Shown here: positions 7,716-13,987 of the stretch, in pieces
How the letters are laid out: every line of letters starts with the position of its first letter
Position numbering within the stretch: the stretch's first letter is position 1
Source of the DNA: Rhodospirillales bacterium BBD 1991-14
GTDB lineage: Bacteria; Pseudomonadota; Alphaproteobacteria; Kiloniellales; Kiloniellaceae
DNA length: 64,000 nt
NCBI GenBank assembly: GCA_001657395.1
Contig: LYSY01000008.1
Span: forward strand, 354,921 to 418,920
Direction of reading: 5' to 3'
Notes under the pieces: generated by a model
What the model saw: the letters and a program-made list of their open reading frames with translations, nothing else
Database searches by the model: none
Told to the model about the DNA's origin: nothing
Position numbers and translations under genes: made by a program

Positions 7716-7791
7716 TGGTCAGGGTGGCCGGGCTCGAACCGGCGGCCTCCGCGCTCCAAACGCGGCGCTCTCCCGACTGAGCTACACCCTG
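7716..7791 (-). tRNA. tRNA-Pro(UGG)
   Basis: A full cloverleaf on the minus strand: acceptor CAGGGTG/CACCCTG, D arm GCTC/GAGC, anticodon stem CCGCG/CGCGG with loop TTTGGAG (anticodon UGG), T arm GCCGG-TTCGAGC-CCGGC, discriminator A73 and encoded CCA (7716-7718). C1-G72 and A73 are the normal proline identity features. It sits 5 bases after the stop of the 80-residue gene and before the HTH gene, so it should be cut out of the operon transcript. Elements carry tRNAs for codons that are rare in the host; CCA codons would be rare in this GC-rich genome. Confidence 0.9.
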
Positions 7792-7796
7792 GCGCG

Positions 7797-8039
7797 TCAT
7801 GAATCCGAGGCCTCCCGCTGGCGACCCCAGAAAGCACGGCGCGCGAAGTTGCGCTTCGGGTAGTAGGTCTCGACGTTCGCCAGCAGCCAGGCTTCCGCCG
7901 CGTCCTGGGTCTCCAGCGCCTTGTGCTCGACCGCCAGCCCGCCCTTGGGATGGTCCAGGGTGGCGTGGAAGCGGCCCGGCGCGATCACGGTGATCGACGC
8001 GGTGACGCCTTCGGCCGCCATGTCCTCAAGCAGGCTCAT
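7797..8039 (-). CDS. Small hypothetical protein, first gene of minus operon
   Basis: 80 residues, alpha/beta in appearance, with the hydrophobic strand SITVIAPGRFHATLDHPKGG and a helix around DAAEAWLLANVETYY. The ATG has GGGAGGG about 6 bases upstream. Its stop is 5 bases before tRNA-Pro. Divergent from the nuclease gene across 50 bases, so the promoter must overlap that short gap or lie in the nuclease gene. Family not recognised. Confidence 0.6.
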   Translation of the reverse strand: MSLLEDMAAEGVTASITVIAPGRFHATLDHPKGGLAVEHKALETQDAAEAWLLANVETYYPKRNFARRAFWGRQREASDS

Positions 8040-8089
8040 GCGGCCCTCCCCCCTTGCGTAGGGCGGCTCGGACGCGCAAACTTCTGCCC

Positions 8090-8659
8090 ATGTTCAAGCA
8101 CGGGTTGATAGCGGCCGTGGCGGGCCTGGCGATGCTGGCGCCGGCGCCAGCCTTCGCGCCCTTGGTCAAGGACACCGAGGGTTTGGGCTTCCTTCAGCTT
8201 CGCGTCGTCGCGCTCGATGGCGACACCTTGCTGATCACCGAAGTTCTGGACGGGAAGCTGGCCGATCATGTCACGCTGAAGGTCAAGCCGGGCGAAACCC
8301 GTGTAAGGCTCTGGGGCATCGACGCGCCGGAGATGCGGGACCGGGCCGGCTGGTTCGCGCGCGGTGCGCTCGACGACATGCTGGCCCCTCTCGACGGCGT
8401 CGTGGCCTGCCGCGTCATCGACACACACAAGAACCGCCTCGTAGGGCGCTGCGATGCCCACAACTTCGACGTCGCTCACGTCGACTTCAGCACCCGGGAC
8501 CTTGGCGCCCGCATGCTCTTCGGTGGCTGGGCTGTCACCTACAGGACGTTCACGCATGGGCCAGCGGGAGACCCTTGGGTCGCCGAACAGTACGACCTGG
8601 CCGAGGCGACCGCCCGGCGCAACCTGCTCGGGTTCTGGCGGCAGCGACCGCTGCACTAG
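8090..8659 (+). CDS. Secreted staphylococcal-nuclease-like (SNase) protein
   Basis: 189 residues. A Sec-type signal peptide covers about 1-24 (GLIAAVAGLAMLAPAPAFA). The thermonuclease fold follows, with ALDGDTLLI, RVRLWGIDAPEMRDR (the catalytic Arg and Asp/Glu of the RxxGxDAPE motif) and CRVIDTHKNRLVGRC with the second catalytic Arg. SNases cut DNA and RNA with Ca2+ in the periplasm or outside the cell. ATG 8090 is preferred over TTG 8054 because it begins the signal peptide. It is alone on the plus strand between two minus-strand transcription units of the element, suggesting a moron-type cargo gene. Confidence 0.85.
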   Translation: MFKHGLIAAVAGLAMLAPAPAFAPLVKDTEGLGFLQLRVVALDGDTLLITEVLDGKLADHVTLKVKPGETRVRLWGIDAPEMRDRAGWFARGALDDMLAPLDGVVACRVIDTHKNRLVGRCDAHNFDVAHVDFSTRDLGARMLFGGWAVTYRTFTHGPAGDPWVAEQYDLAEATARRNLLGFWRQRPLH

Positions 8660-8664
8660 CCCGC

Positions 8665-8952
8665 TCACGCTGCCACCTCTTGGTGGGCGCACTCCGGCGC
8701 CGCGCCCCTGGCGTCCAGGTCGGGCAACTCGTAGAAATCATTGGGCTGGACCTTGCCGCCGGTTGCGATGTAGAGCGCGGCCATCAGGTCTTCGCTCGGC
8801 GCCCTGGTCGCGGCGCACAGGCGCTGCACCTGCTGTTTTGCCAAGCGGCGCTGCATTGCGGGCGCGCGGCCCCGGTTCACCACATCACTCAGAATGTTGG
8901 CAAAGGCGGTCTGGGTGATCCCGTTGCGGTCCAGGTAGGCTTGCAGTCTCAT
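8665..8952 (-). CDS. Cro-like helix-turn-helix regulator
   Basis: 95 residues. The N-terminal part (MRLQAYLDRNGITQTAFANI, then a helix with QQVQRLCAATRAPSEDLMAA) is a lambda-Cro/XRE type HTH. It is transcribed away from the XRE repressor at 9107 across a 154-base gap full of TGACAACA half-sites, the classic layout of a temperate-phage switch. It probably commits the element to the early minus-strand programme by repressing the rightward repressor promoter. Confidence 0.75.
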   Translation of the reverse strand: MRLQAYLDRNGITQTAFANILSDVVNRGRAPAMQRRLAKQQVQRLCAATRAPSEDLMAALYIATGGKVQPNDFYELPDLDARGAAPECAHQEVAA

Positions 8953-9106
8953 TTTCCGCCGAGTCCATTGACAACATTTTGTATGTCAGTTGGTTAATGC
9001 TACCAGATGTCGCGTTGCTGTGACAACAGTCTTGATGTAATTGTTGTGGGTGACAACATCGCTGTTGACATTGCCGCGCTCTCGGCAGCGGCCAACACTG
9101 CGTCTC
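8953..9106. promoter_or_regulatory. Divergent switch region with TGACAACA operators
   Basis: Between the Cro-like and repressor genes, TGACAACA occurs at 8969-8976, 9021-9028 and 9051-9058, with inverted TGTTG at 9042-9046 and TGTTGACA at 9063-9070. The first copy lies in a 20-base imperfect palindrome, 8969-8988, whose ends are TGACA and TGTCA. On the minus strand TTGTCA and TAGCAT, 18 bases apart, make a plausible promoter for the Cro-like gene upstream of that palindrome. Repeated half-sites in a divergent gap are expected for repressor/Cro control. Confidence 0.65.
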
Positions 9107-9556
9107 GTGGAAACGACGCAACCCAATCGCCTGAAAGAAATCCGGGAGAAGCGCGGCCTGTCACAGGACCAGCTGGCCGACCAGATGGATGTCAGCCAGC
9201 AGCAGGTTCATCGCTGGGAGCAAGGCGATCTGAAGATGTCCGTTGTCACCAAGGCCGCTCGGGCCCTGGACTGCGCGGAACAGGATCTGTTTGGGCCACC
9301 AGCCAATCCCAGCACCTTCGGTTACACCAGCCGGCCGGGGGACCTCCCGGCTCCCGATGCGAGCCTGCTCGGGCAGATCATCGGCTACGTCGACGCCTTC
9401 CTGGCCGAGGAAGGCCTGGAGCTCGACGCGGACCGCAAGGGCACGGTGGTGGCGTCCCTGTATCAGTTGGCCCACCGTGACGCGGTGGCCCGTGGGATCA
9501 AGCCGGAGGCCGCCGACCTCTCGCCATTCGATAACGTGATAAAACTCGCGGTTTAG
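9107..9556 (+). CDS. XRE-family repressor of the element
   Basis: 149 residues if it starts at GTG 9107. Residues 8-62 are a canonical HTH_3 domain (RLKEIREKRGLSQDQLADQM, then VSQQQVHRWEQGDLKMS). The C-terminal part has a helical segment LLGQIIGYVDAFLAEEG that may dimerise; no Ser-Lys peptidase motif of LexA/CI type is visible, so RecA-driven self-cleavage is not expected. No clear Shine-Dalgarno precedes the GTG, so leaderless translation or a TTG start at 9041 remain possible. It probably maintains the quiescent state through the TGACAACA operators. Confidence 0.75.
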   Translation: METTQPNRLKEIREKRGLSQDQLADQMDVSQQQVHRWEQGDLKMSVVTKAARALDCAEQDLFGPPANPSTFGYTSRPGDLPAPDASLLGQIIGYVDAFLAEEGLELDADRKGTVVASLYQLAHRDAVARGIKPEAADLSPFDNVIKLAV

Positions 9557-9563
9557 CTTCGGC

Positions 9564-9652
9564 GGTTAACTGCGCGTTAACCAATCCCAACAGACCATAA
9601 ATGATACGGGCGCATTCCCAGCGTTTCCGCCGTCATTGGCGCTTAGGAATGC
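9564..9652. promoter_or_regulatory. Two dyads upstream of the ORF6C-like gene
   Basis: After the repressor stop there is a 7-bp inverted repeat GGTTAAC/GTTAACC (9564-9570 and 9576-9582) and a second dyad with GCATTCC at 9612-9618 and GGAATGC at 9646-9652. Neither is followed by a T tract, so operators or RNA hairpins ahead of the next gene are more likely than terminators. Confidence 0.4.
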
Positions 9653-9726
9653 TGCCTCAGAGAGGTTAGTCACATCAACTATAAATAGTAATCGGGGCTG
9701 CCGAGACAGGCGGCCAGGGGGAACGC

Positions 9727-10065
9727 ATGACTTCGTCAGACCCAATGCGCGCGGTGCGGGAGGCCTTGACCAAGGCCCGCCCGGCCCGGCCGCGCGCCTC
9801 CATTGCTTCGTTCATTGTCGTCGCCGTCTTATCAGCCGCCGTCGCCGGCGCCTGGCTGGATCATGACCAGCCGATCACGGGCCGCCAGCTCTACATCCTG
9901 AAAGGTCTGGTGGACCAGACCAGCGACGCCGCCGAGGCACCGCCGCGCGAGATCTGGCAACGCCTCTATGACCGCTTCGGGGTCGGCTCCGCCTTGGAGC
10001 TGCGCGAGGACGAGTTCGACCCGGCCGTGGAGTTCCTGGCCGGGATCGCCGCCGCCTCGGCCTGA
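9727..10065 (+). CDS. Membrane-anchored protein with ORF6C-like C terminus
   Basis: 112 residues. A hydrophobic segment at about 26-43 (IASFIVVAVLSAAVAGAWL) follows a basic N terminus. The C-terminal 60 residues (QLYILKGLVDQTS, EIWQRLYDRFGVGS, EFDPAVEFLAG) resemble the C-terminal ORF6C domain of phage antirepressors, where a helix pair ends in a RFGV turn. GGGGGAA at 9718-9724 serves as ribosome-binding site. It lies between two repressor-type genes, so a role in switch control is possible; the domain match is by eye. Confidence 0.55.
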   Translation: MTSSDPMRAVREALTKARPARPRASIASFIVVAVLSAAVAGAWLDHDQPITGRQLYILKGLVDQTSDAAEAPPREIWQRLYDRFGVGSALELREDEFDPAVEFLAGIAAASA

Positions 10066-10080
10066 CACCAATGTCAAGAA

Positions 10081-10130
10081 TGATGTTGTTTCGATCTTGA
10101 GTTGACAACATTAATGATGTAGATGTGTCT
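10081..10130 (+). promoter_or_regulatory. Promoter/operator of second XRE gene
   Basis: ATGTTGT at 10083-10089 and ACAACAT at 10105-10111 form an inverted pair, and TTGACAACA at 10102-10110 repeats the half-site seen in the 8953-9106 switch. A possible promoter is TTGTTT (10086-10091) and CATTAA (10109-10114) with 17 bases between. The operator arms then cover the -35 and -10, so binding would block transcription. Confidence 0.5.
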
Positions 10131-10153
10131 CTTCAACCACGAGGAGACACATC

Positions 10154-10609
10154 ATGACCCTTCACTCACCCAAGCGCGGGACCACGGCGGTGGACCGCCA
10201 GATCGGCACGCGCATCCGCGACCGGCGCGTGACCCTGGGCATGACCCAGGAGAACCTGGCGACCGGTCTCGGCCTGACCTACCAGCAGATCCACAAGTAC
10301 GAGCGCGGCATCAACCGCGTCTCGGTCGTCCGGCTCCTGGACATCGCGAAGGTCCTGGACGTCGAGCCGCAGGCCCTCTTCGCCGGCATCGAGAGCGACT
10401 GCCAGACGGCGGCCTTCCCGCGCATGACCCTGGAGACCGCCCGCATGATCGCCGCCGCGCCGGAGGAGCTCCAGCGCAAGCTGCACGAGGTGGTGCGCCT
10501 CTTCTGCGGCAAGAGCCTGGTCGCCGACGATGCGGAGATCAGCGGACGGAGCAACCCGCCCGTGGTCCTTGACTTGACGAAGCAGAACGCGACGCCAAAC
10601 GGGGCCTAG
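10154..10609 (+). CDS. Second XRE-family regulator
   Basis: 151 residues. The HTH_3 domain occupies about 16-70 (IGTRIRDRRVTLGMTQENLA, then LTYQQIHKYERGINRVS), typical of alphaproteobacterial XRE proteins that recognise helix-turn-helix operators as dimers. The C-terminal part is helical with no known sensor. GAGGAG at 10141-10146 is a good ribosome-binding site. It precedes the Topo VI-A-like gene by 4 bases and so heads the rightward operon that runs to the integrase; its own promoter carries the shared TGACAACA motif. Confidence 0.8.
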   Translation: MTLHSPKRGTTAVDRQIGTRIRDRRVTLGMTQENLATGLGLTYQQIHKYERGINRVSVVRLLDIAKVLDVEPQALFAGIESDCQTAAFPRMTLETARMIAAAPEELQRKLHEVVRLFCGKSLVADDAEISGRSNPPVVLDLTKQNATPNGA

Positions 10610-10613
10610 GCCG

Positions 10614-11528
10614 ATGCCGCTGATTTGCTACGAAGAGCGGCGGTTCACCAAGAGCTCCTGGGCGATCATCGATGCCGCCAACTCCATCATCGCCGAGTAC
10701 GACGCGCAGGGCTTCAGCCTGACACTGCGCCAGCTGTACTACCAGTTCGTCGCCCGCGGCTGGTTGCCCAACAAGCAGTCCGAATACAAGCGCCTCGGCG
10801 ACATCATGAACAAGGCGCGCCTGGCCGGCGAGGTCGATTGGAACGCGCTGGAGGATCGCACCCGCAACGTGCGCGCCAACCCACATTGGGACTCGCCTGC
10901 CGAGGTCGTCGCGGCGGCGGCCGCGCAGTTCCGCTTCGATCTTTGGGAAGACCAGGAGTATCGGCCCGAGGTCTGGATCGAAAAGGACGCCCTGGTCGGC
11001 GTGATCGAAGGCGTCTGCACCGACTACGACGTGCCCTACTTTGCCTGCCGCGGCTACAACAGCCAGTCGGAGCAGTGGCGCGCCGGGCGGCGCTTCGACC
11101 AGTACTACCGTGACGGCCAGCAACCGCTGGTCATCCACCTGGGCGACCACGACCCCAGCGGCATCGACATGACCCGCGACAACGAAGACCGCCTGCATGT
11201 CTTCGCGGAGGGCGGCGTCATCGTCGAGCGGATCGCCCTCAATATCGATCAGGTCCGCAAGTACAACCCGCCGCCCAATCCCGCCAAGGAAACCGACAGC
11301 CGCTCTCCCGCCTACGTGAAGAAATTCGGCGGCCAGTCGTGGGAGCTCGATGCCCTTGATCCGCCGGTCATCGCCCAGCTGATCCGCGACGAACTCGAAA
11401 GCGTCATCGACGACGACAAGTGGCGGGCGCGCAAGGCGGCCCAGGCCGAGGCACGCGGCACGCTCGAAACCCTCTCGGGACGGTGGGACGAGGTCGCCAC
11501 CTTCCTCAATGGAAAGGACCAGACATGA
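10614..11528 (+). CDS. Spo11/topoisomerase VI-A-like protein (Mini-A type)
   Basis: 304 residues. Near the N terminus SLTLRQLYYQF contains Tyr42-Tyr43 in the position of the catalytic tyrosine of Topo VI A/Spo11 (TxRxxYY). A Toprim domain follows: EVWIEKDALVGV with Glu123, as in the VEK motif of Topo VI A, then VIHLGDHDPSGIDM with Asp178/Asp180, matching the DxDPxGxxI motif. Type IIB A subunits make covalent double-strand breaks through this tyrosine and bound Mg2+. It is shorter than Topo VI A, and no B subunit is encoded nearby, which fits the Mini-A proteins described on mobile elements. Its job may be DNA processing at replication or recombination; activity is inferred. Confidence 0.75.
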   Translation: MPLICYEERRFTKSSWAIIDAANSIIAEYDAQGFSLTLRQLYYQFVARGWLPNKQSEYKRLGDIMNKARLAGEVDWNALEDRTRNVRANPHWDSPAEVVAAAAAQFRFDLWEDQEYRPEVWIEKDALVGVIEGVCTDYDVPYFACRGYNSQSEQWRAGRRFDQYYRDGQQPLVIHLGDHDPSGIDMTRDNEDRLHVFAEGGVIVERIALNIDQVRKYNPPPNPAKETDSRSPAYVKKFGGQSWELDALDPPVIAQLIRDELESVIDDDKWRARKAAQAEARGTLETLSGRWDEVATFLNGKDQT

Positions 11529-12049
11529 AACTCACCATGACCCATCGCGGGCGCGGCGAAACAGCCGTGATCGCGGAAGGGGCCGCCGGCCGCACGCCGG
11601 CACTGCACCTGGACCCGCGCGACGGCACGCTGTCCCTCGCGGTCTACGGCCACGGCGGCCACGTCTACACCCTCTCCGCCAGCCGTGAGGACTGGCAGGC
11701 CCTCTTCTTCCGCGCCGAGGACCTCTACGACGCGCAGCTGCGCGCCGAAGGCGGCCACGGCGGCCCGCCCCCGGATCAAGACACCGGCGTGCAGGTCGAT
11801 GGTGCGCTCGGCTACTCCGGCTTCTTTACCGATCCGAAGGCCGGCGACCCGACGCCTGTCCTGACCGAGAGCGTGCGTCAGGACATGGAGGCCTCCGCCC
11901 TCGACTGCCTGCGCAAGAACAAGGTCTGCACCCTCGACCAGCTGGCGCACCTCTACAGCTTCACCACCCACCAAGTCGCCGTCTGGGGCCGCGACGCCAT
12001 CGCCGCCGCCCGGGCGGCCTGGGAGAAGGAAGGAGGCCACGCAGCATGA
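11525..12049 (+). CDS. Hypothetical protein of the element
   Basis: 174 residues from the ATG that overlaps the previous stop (ATGA). The N-terminal half is beta-rich (GTLSLAVYGHGGHVYTLSAS); the C-terminal half is helical and contains VCTLDQLAHLYSFTTHQVAVW, which could be an HTH-like pair. No family is recognised. It is translationally coupled to the Topo VI-A-like protein upstream and the next small gene downstream. Confidence 0.55.
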   Translation: MKLTMTHRGRGETAVIAEGAAGRTPALHLDPRDGTLSLAVYGHGGHVYTLSASREDWQALFFRAEDLYDAQLRAEGGHGGPPPDQDTGVQVDGALGYSGFFTDPKAGDPTPVLTESVRQDMEASALDCLRKNKVCTLDQLAHLYSFTTHQVAVWGRDAIAAARAAWEKEGGHAA

Positions 12050-12351
12050 AGAACCTGAAGTTGGCCGGGGAAGACTGGCGCATCACCAACGACCGTCGAT
12101 CCTTCACCCCTGAAGAGAAGCTGCAGAGGCAGGTCTCGCAGATGGCCATCGAGATCGCCGGCGTCATCGGACCCGACGTGGTGATCAACGCCTTCTTGGC
12201 TGCCGCCATCAACACCGCCGCGAAGTGCGGGGTCGTTGAAGGGGACTTGCAGAAAGCGCTGCACGAGCTCGCCTGCCAGTCCCCCGACATGATCGCGACC
12301 ATCCGGTTGGCGAACTCCAACAAAGGCAAATCCCGGGAGACCACGTCATGA
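12046..12351 (+). CDS. Small helical hypothetical protein
   Basis: 101 residues with an amphipathic helix pair around IEIAGVIGPDVVINAFLAAA. ATGA overlaps on both sides tie it into the rightward operon. No family recognised. Confidence 0.55.
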   Translation: MKNLKLAGEDWRITNDRRSFTPEEKLQRQVSQMAIEIAGVIGPDVVINAFLAAAINTAAKCGVVEGDLQKALHELACQSPDMIATIRLANSNKGKSRETTS

Positions 12352-12743
12352 CTGACCGTTTCGTCACGCGCTTCGACGGCATCGAGGCCTGGAGCAAGTT
12401 GCCGGCGGAGCAGCAGGCCGTCATCGGCGCCCTGGCCCTGGAGCTCATCGTCGCCTGCCACGGCGAAGACACCTGCGACCTTCACGAAGTCTGCCCCTAC
12501 GAAGCGTCGCGCACCCTGATCGAACGTCAGCTGCAGGAGATCGTCTCCGATGCCATGGCCGACCAGGTCGAGGCCTGGGCCAAGTCCGGCACACCCGTTC
12601 CCTCGGCGCTCGGCAAGGTCTGCCGCGACTGCGGCTGCTCGCACTTCGACCCCTGCGAAGAGGGCTGTTGGTGGGCCACCGACGATCTCTGCACCACCTG
12701 CGCGAACAAGCGGAAGTGGGCAGAGGTGGAGGCGCAGCGATGA
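12348..12743 (+). CDS. Cys-rich hypothetical protein
   Basis: 131 residues. The C-terminal part has CRDCGCSHFDPCEEGCWWA and CTTC, eight or nine cysteines in 30 residues, which look like a zinc-binding knuckle of the kind seen in small phage proteins (a CxxCGC...DPC..GC.W motif). The N-terminal part is helical with a further CHGEDTCDLHEVCPY cluster. It is coupled by 4-base overlaps to both neighbours. Function unknown. Confidence 0.6.
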   Translation: MTDRFVTRFDGIEAWSKLPAEQQAVIGALALELIVACHGEDTCDLHEVCPYEASRTLIERQLQEIVSDAMADQVEAWAKSGTPVPSALGKVCRDCGCSHFDPCEEGCWWATDDLCTTCANKRKWAEVEAQR

Positions 12744-13108
12744 TCGACCTTGCCCTCTTGGACGTTTGGCGCCTCCGCTCCGTCACTGCCTATCGGGACT
12801 ACGGCGGCCCAGGGGACCCGCACGGCGGTGTCTTCCAAGTGCCGCTGGACCCAGGCTCTCCGGACAGGCGTATCCGCATCATCGCCTCGGTCGGCGCGGG
12901 CTGGGACCACGTCTCGGTGTCGTGGCCGGACCGCTGTCCGACCTGGGATGAAATGGGCGCCGTCAAGCGGGTGTTCTTCAAGCCCGAGGAAACGGCCATG
13001 CAGCTGCACGTGCCCGTCGCCGAGCACGTCAACTGCCACCCGCACTGCCTCCACCTCTGGCGGCCGCACGCTGCCGAGATTCCCCGCCCGCCTTCCGACT
13101 TGGTGTAA
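12740..13108 (+). CDS. DUF7694-like phage protein
   Basis: 122 residues. The core (DPHGGVFQVPL, IRIIASVGAGWDHVSVSW, CPTWDEMGAVKRVFFKPEE) matches the family pattern GxWDHVSVS...P.W.EM..vK..Ff, found in many prophages next to other small early genes and of unknown function. The start ATG overlaps the upstream stop. The C-terminal segment HVNCHPHCLHLWRP retains the His/Cys cluster usual in this family. Confidence 0.6.
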   Translation: MIDLALLDVWRLRSVTAYRDYGGPGDPHGGVFQVPLDPGSPDRRIRIIASVGAGWDHVSVSWPDRCPTWDEMGAVKRVFFKPEETAMQLHVPVAEHVNCHPHCLHLWRPHAAEIPRPPSDLV

Positions 13109-13113
13109 CGGCC

Positions 13114-13560
13114 ATGACCATCTTCACGAAAGACCGTCTCGACCTAGTGGCCCAGACAGCGCCGGGCTACGTCAGCTTCTCCGACTACAGTCCGGCTGAG
13201 CTTGCCGCCGCGCGGGCCATCGCCTGCGCTGTCATCCCGATCTGGGGAGCGGGCGAAGGGGCGGAGGCAAAGCGCGAGCAGGAGGCCGCGCGCAGCGGCG
13301 ACATCTGGAACGATCACATCGCTGTCCAGGCGGCCCTGGTCGCCGTGCGCATGGCGAATGTCCTCGCGCTCGGCTACAGCCCAATCGAACACTGGCTGCC
13401 GATGGCGGACGGTGAACGCGTGGTCACCGCAGTGGCCTACAAACAGGAGGTTCTTCTGGCCACAGACCGGGGCCGGTTCTTCTGTCTAGGCGGCGCTATC
13501 CATGGGGGCTTAGCACGGATCGAACCGCTCCGCGTTGAGCTCAAGGCACCCGATCCATGA
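13114..13560 (+). CDS. Hypothetical protein of the element
   Basis: 148 residues: a helical N-terminal half with AELAAARAIACAVIPIWGAG and a beta-rich C-terminal half (RVVTAVAYKQEVLLATDRGR, then FFCLGGAIHGG). The gene starts 5 bases after the previous stop and overlaps the excisionase-like gene by 4. No family recognised. Confidence 0.5.
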   Translation: MTIFTKDRLDLVAQTAPGYVSFSDYSPAELAAARAIACAVIPIWGAGEGAEAKREQEAARSGDIWNDHIAVQAALVAVRMANVLALGYSPIEHWLPMADGERVVTAVAYKQEVLLATDRGRFFCLGGAIHGGLARIEPLRVELKAPDP

Positions 13561-13874
13561 CCCAGCTGATGAAGGCCCGCCAGGTGGCCGCGCGGCTGCA
13601 GGTCACCGTCGAGTGGTTCTACCGCAACCGGGCGCAGCTGGAGGCCGCCGACTTCCCCAGGCCGCTGCCAGGCTTTAAGCAAGGCCGCTGGTCGGCGGAA
13701 GCGATCGAGGACTGGATCAGCCGCGGCTCCGCCGGCGACCAGGCCGAACCGCCCGAGCCCGAGCCCCAGAGCATCGAGGACCTGCAGGAGCGCCTGCGGG
13801 CGACCCTGGAGACGCGGGGCCGGAAGATCGCCGCCCGGGTCCACGCCAAGCGCGGCGCCGCCGGGCGCGCTTGA
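13557..13874 (+). CDS. AlpA/excisionase-like DNA-binding protein
   Basis: 105 residues. The first 60 (MKARQVAARLQVTVEWFYRN, then a recognition helix and RWSAEAIEDWIS) are the winged MerR-like HTH_17 fold of AlpA and Xis proteins, which bend DNA at attachment sites. The tail is charged and disordered. Its stop lies 113 bases before the integrase ATG, the usual xis-int arrangement. It probably directs excision; whether it acts on int transcription instead cannot be told. Confidence 0.75.
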   Translation: MTQLMKARQVAARLQVTVEWFYRNRAQLEAADFPRPLPGFKQGRWSAEAIEDWISRGSAGDQAEPPEPEPQSIEDLQERLRATLETRGRKIAARVHAKRGAAGRA

Positions 13875-13987
13875 CAGGGCCGTACAGGCCCAGGCGCAAT
13901 AGCGCCCCCAAGGGCAGGATCGCCCGCGGCGATCCGCCCGGCACAGAGAGGGACAGCCGCGCACGCGCGGCGTCCAAGGAGACGCCC

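Noticed and set aside
7669..7800. Extension of the GcrA-like gene to a start at 7800
   Set aside because: The extra codons translate the tRNA-Pro gene, so the start is placed downstream of it.
13871..13987. TTG start for the integrase at 13871 overlapping the excisionase stop
   Set aside because: AAGGAG lies just before ATG 13988 and the upstream codons are Arg/Pro-rich without similarity to integrases; a TTGACA at 13871 may instead be a -35 element.
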